DNA from: JACVRM01 sp046262315
GTDB lineage: Bacteria; Actinomycetota; Thermoleophilia; Gaiellales; Gaiellaceae
Assembly: GCA_046262315.1 (NCBI GenBank)
Contig: JBHEMZ010000122.1
Span: 1 to 6,681, forward strand
DNA length: 6,681 bases
Direction: 5' to 3'
Shown: in pieces, positions 6,281 through 6,681 of the stretch
Numbering within the stretch: the stretch's first letter is position 1
Layout of the letters: each line of letters begins with the position of its first letter
Notes under the pieces: generated by a model
What the model was told of the DNA's origin: nothing
Seen by the model: only the letters and a program-made list of their open reading frames with translations
Databases searched by the model: none
Translations under genes and position numbers: made by a program

Positions 6281-6545
6281 ATCGCCGGAGCCTTTCCCGT
6301 GGAAACCGGTGGGACACGTCCGACAGGACGGGTGGAGGAACCCAGGTTATCCAGTCCAGAGCAGCCGGCGCCGGGCGGCGTTGGGGTGCAGCCAGCCATC
6401 CGCCGACCATTCCTGAGCGCTTCGTTGGCTTCCGCATCCCACGTGATCCCAGGACGTCTGCGCCGGTCGACGGCACCATGCATCGCCATCCGTTCACGTC
6501 GGTCCGTGGGGGTTCCTTCACTCTCGAACGACCCTGCGGACTAGG
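6281..6545. other. Non-coding or unrecognised stretch between kinase and insertion sequence
   Basis: I see no credible gene in these 265 bases. Small open frames exist on both strands but lack a Shine-Dalgarno, a recognisable family or the codon pattern of the neighbours. A weak 5-bp hairpin with a 4-base loop (cgtcc and ggacg, 6317-6330) lies 37 bases after the kinase stop without a T-run, so it is a poor terminator candidate. The stretch ends in ACTAGG (6540-6545), the apparent target site of the adjacent insertion sequence. It could be plain intergenic DNA or the remains of a decayed gene. Confidence 0.5.
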
Positions 6546-6681
6546 TGTGGGACCCACAGACCTGTGAGACGCGGCTGATCGGCGGTTGGCCGCCGAGCGA
6601 GCTGTGCGGTCGGTGGTGGTTGTACCAGCGGAGGTAGCTGGGGAGGGCTTGGGCGCGGTGGCTGCTGCTGGGGTAGGCGAA
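6541..6681 (-). CDS. IS481-family transposase, C-terminal 46 residues; 5' part outside window
   Basis: An open frame enters from the right edge and ends at TAG (6543-6541). It encodes FAYPSSSHRAQALPSYLRWY followed by NHHRPHSSLGGQPPISR and a short tail. The pattern YxxxxHRAxALPxYLxxYNxHRPHSxLGGxPPISR is the typical end of the DDE integrase-like domain in IS481 (and related IS3) transposases, after the last catalytic Glu. The last codons and the stop run over the inferred end of the element into flanking DNA: TAG is the complement of the CTA in CTAGG. The catalytic DDE residues lie outside the window, so it cannot be said whether the transposase is intact. Confidence 0.88.
   Translation of the reverse strand, partial: FAYPSSSHRAQALPSYLRWYNHHRPHSSLGGQPPISRVSQVCGSHT
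6546..6681 (-). mobile_element. IS481-like insertion sequence, transposase 3' end side; other end outside window
   Basis: The inferred boundary is at 6546, where the sequence reads TGTGGGACCCACAGACC. IS481-family ends characteristically start with TGT. Directly outside lies ACTAGG (6540-6545), which fits the NCTAGN target duplicated by IS481 of Bordetella. No other TGT occurs between the kinase stop and this point, so the terminus is well bounded. The first 13 bases are themselves palindromic (TGTGGG, A, CCCACA). The opposite end, and so the second inverted repeat and second target copy, cannot be seen. Confidence 0.7.

Noticed and set aside
6317..6330. Hairpin after the kinase as an intrinsic terminator
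   Set aside because: Only five base pairs and no T-run on the plus strand.
6255..6557. Possible 100-residue protein on the minus strand between kinase and insertion sequence
   Set aside because: No family, no Shine-Dalgarno, and it overlaps both the kinase end and the insertion sequence boundary.
6579..6596. 7-bp inverted repeat with loop ttgg inside the transposase
   Set aside because: It encodes the conserved LGGQPP motif, so codon content explains the Gly/Pro-rich pairing.
1..6681. CRISPR arrays, tRNA or rRNA genes, riboswitches
   Set aside because: No regularly spaced repeats, no cloverleaf with a CCA-type end and no recognisable rRNA or riboswitch core were seen on either strand.

Overview
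The window is GC-rich, about two-thirds G+C or more by eye, with strong G/C preference at third codon positions. An actinobacterial-type sortase, an OmpR-type two-component pair and an IS481-like insertion sequence together suggest a high-GC actinobacterium. The class Thermoleophilia (Solirubrobacterales or Gaiellales) is a reasonable guess, but there is no rRNA or marker gene to prove it.

Layout. Two transcription units diverge from a 51-base gap (4170-4220). Leftward, on the minus strand, four tightly packed genes look like one operon in this order: a membrane protein with an M28 peptidase-like domain (4169-2331), a sortase (2326-1598), a polyprenyl-phosphate-type family 2 glycosyltransferase with two C-terminal membrane helices (1565-627), and a family 4 glycosyltransferase that runs off the left edge (630-1). 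Gaps are 4 and 32 bases, and the last pair overlaps. Rightward, on the plus strand, an OmpR/PhoB-type response regulator (4221-4919) overlaps by one base a membrane sensor histidine kinase (4919-6280). Next come about 265 bases with no recognisable gene. The right edge holds the 3' end of an IS481-family transposase read on the minus strand.

How they may work together. The leftward genes all point at the cell envelope: a sortase attaches surface proteins, and the two glycosyltransferases would build or lipid-link sugars. The divergent two-component system could sense an envelope signal and control the operon, itself, or both. That link rests on position alone.

Most notable points: (1) the M28 domain keeps two conserved N-terminal ligand positions (His, Asp) and the last His, but lacks the catalytic Glu and two other ligands, so it looks like a pseudo-peptidase encoded beside a sortase; (2) the insertion sequence end can be placed to the base. 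It starts TGT at 6546 next to ACTAGG, which fits the NCTAGN target known for IS481, and the transposase stop codon appears to come from that target DNA; (3) the family 4 glycosyltransferase probably starts at CTG, overlapping the upstream stop codon, with a good Shine-Dalgarno sequence.
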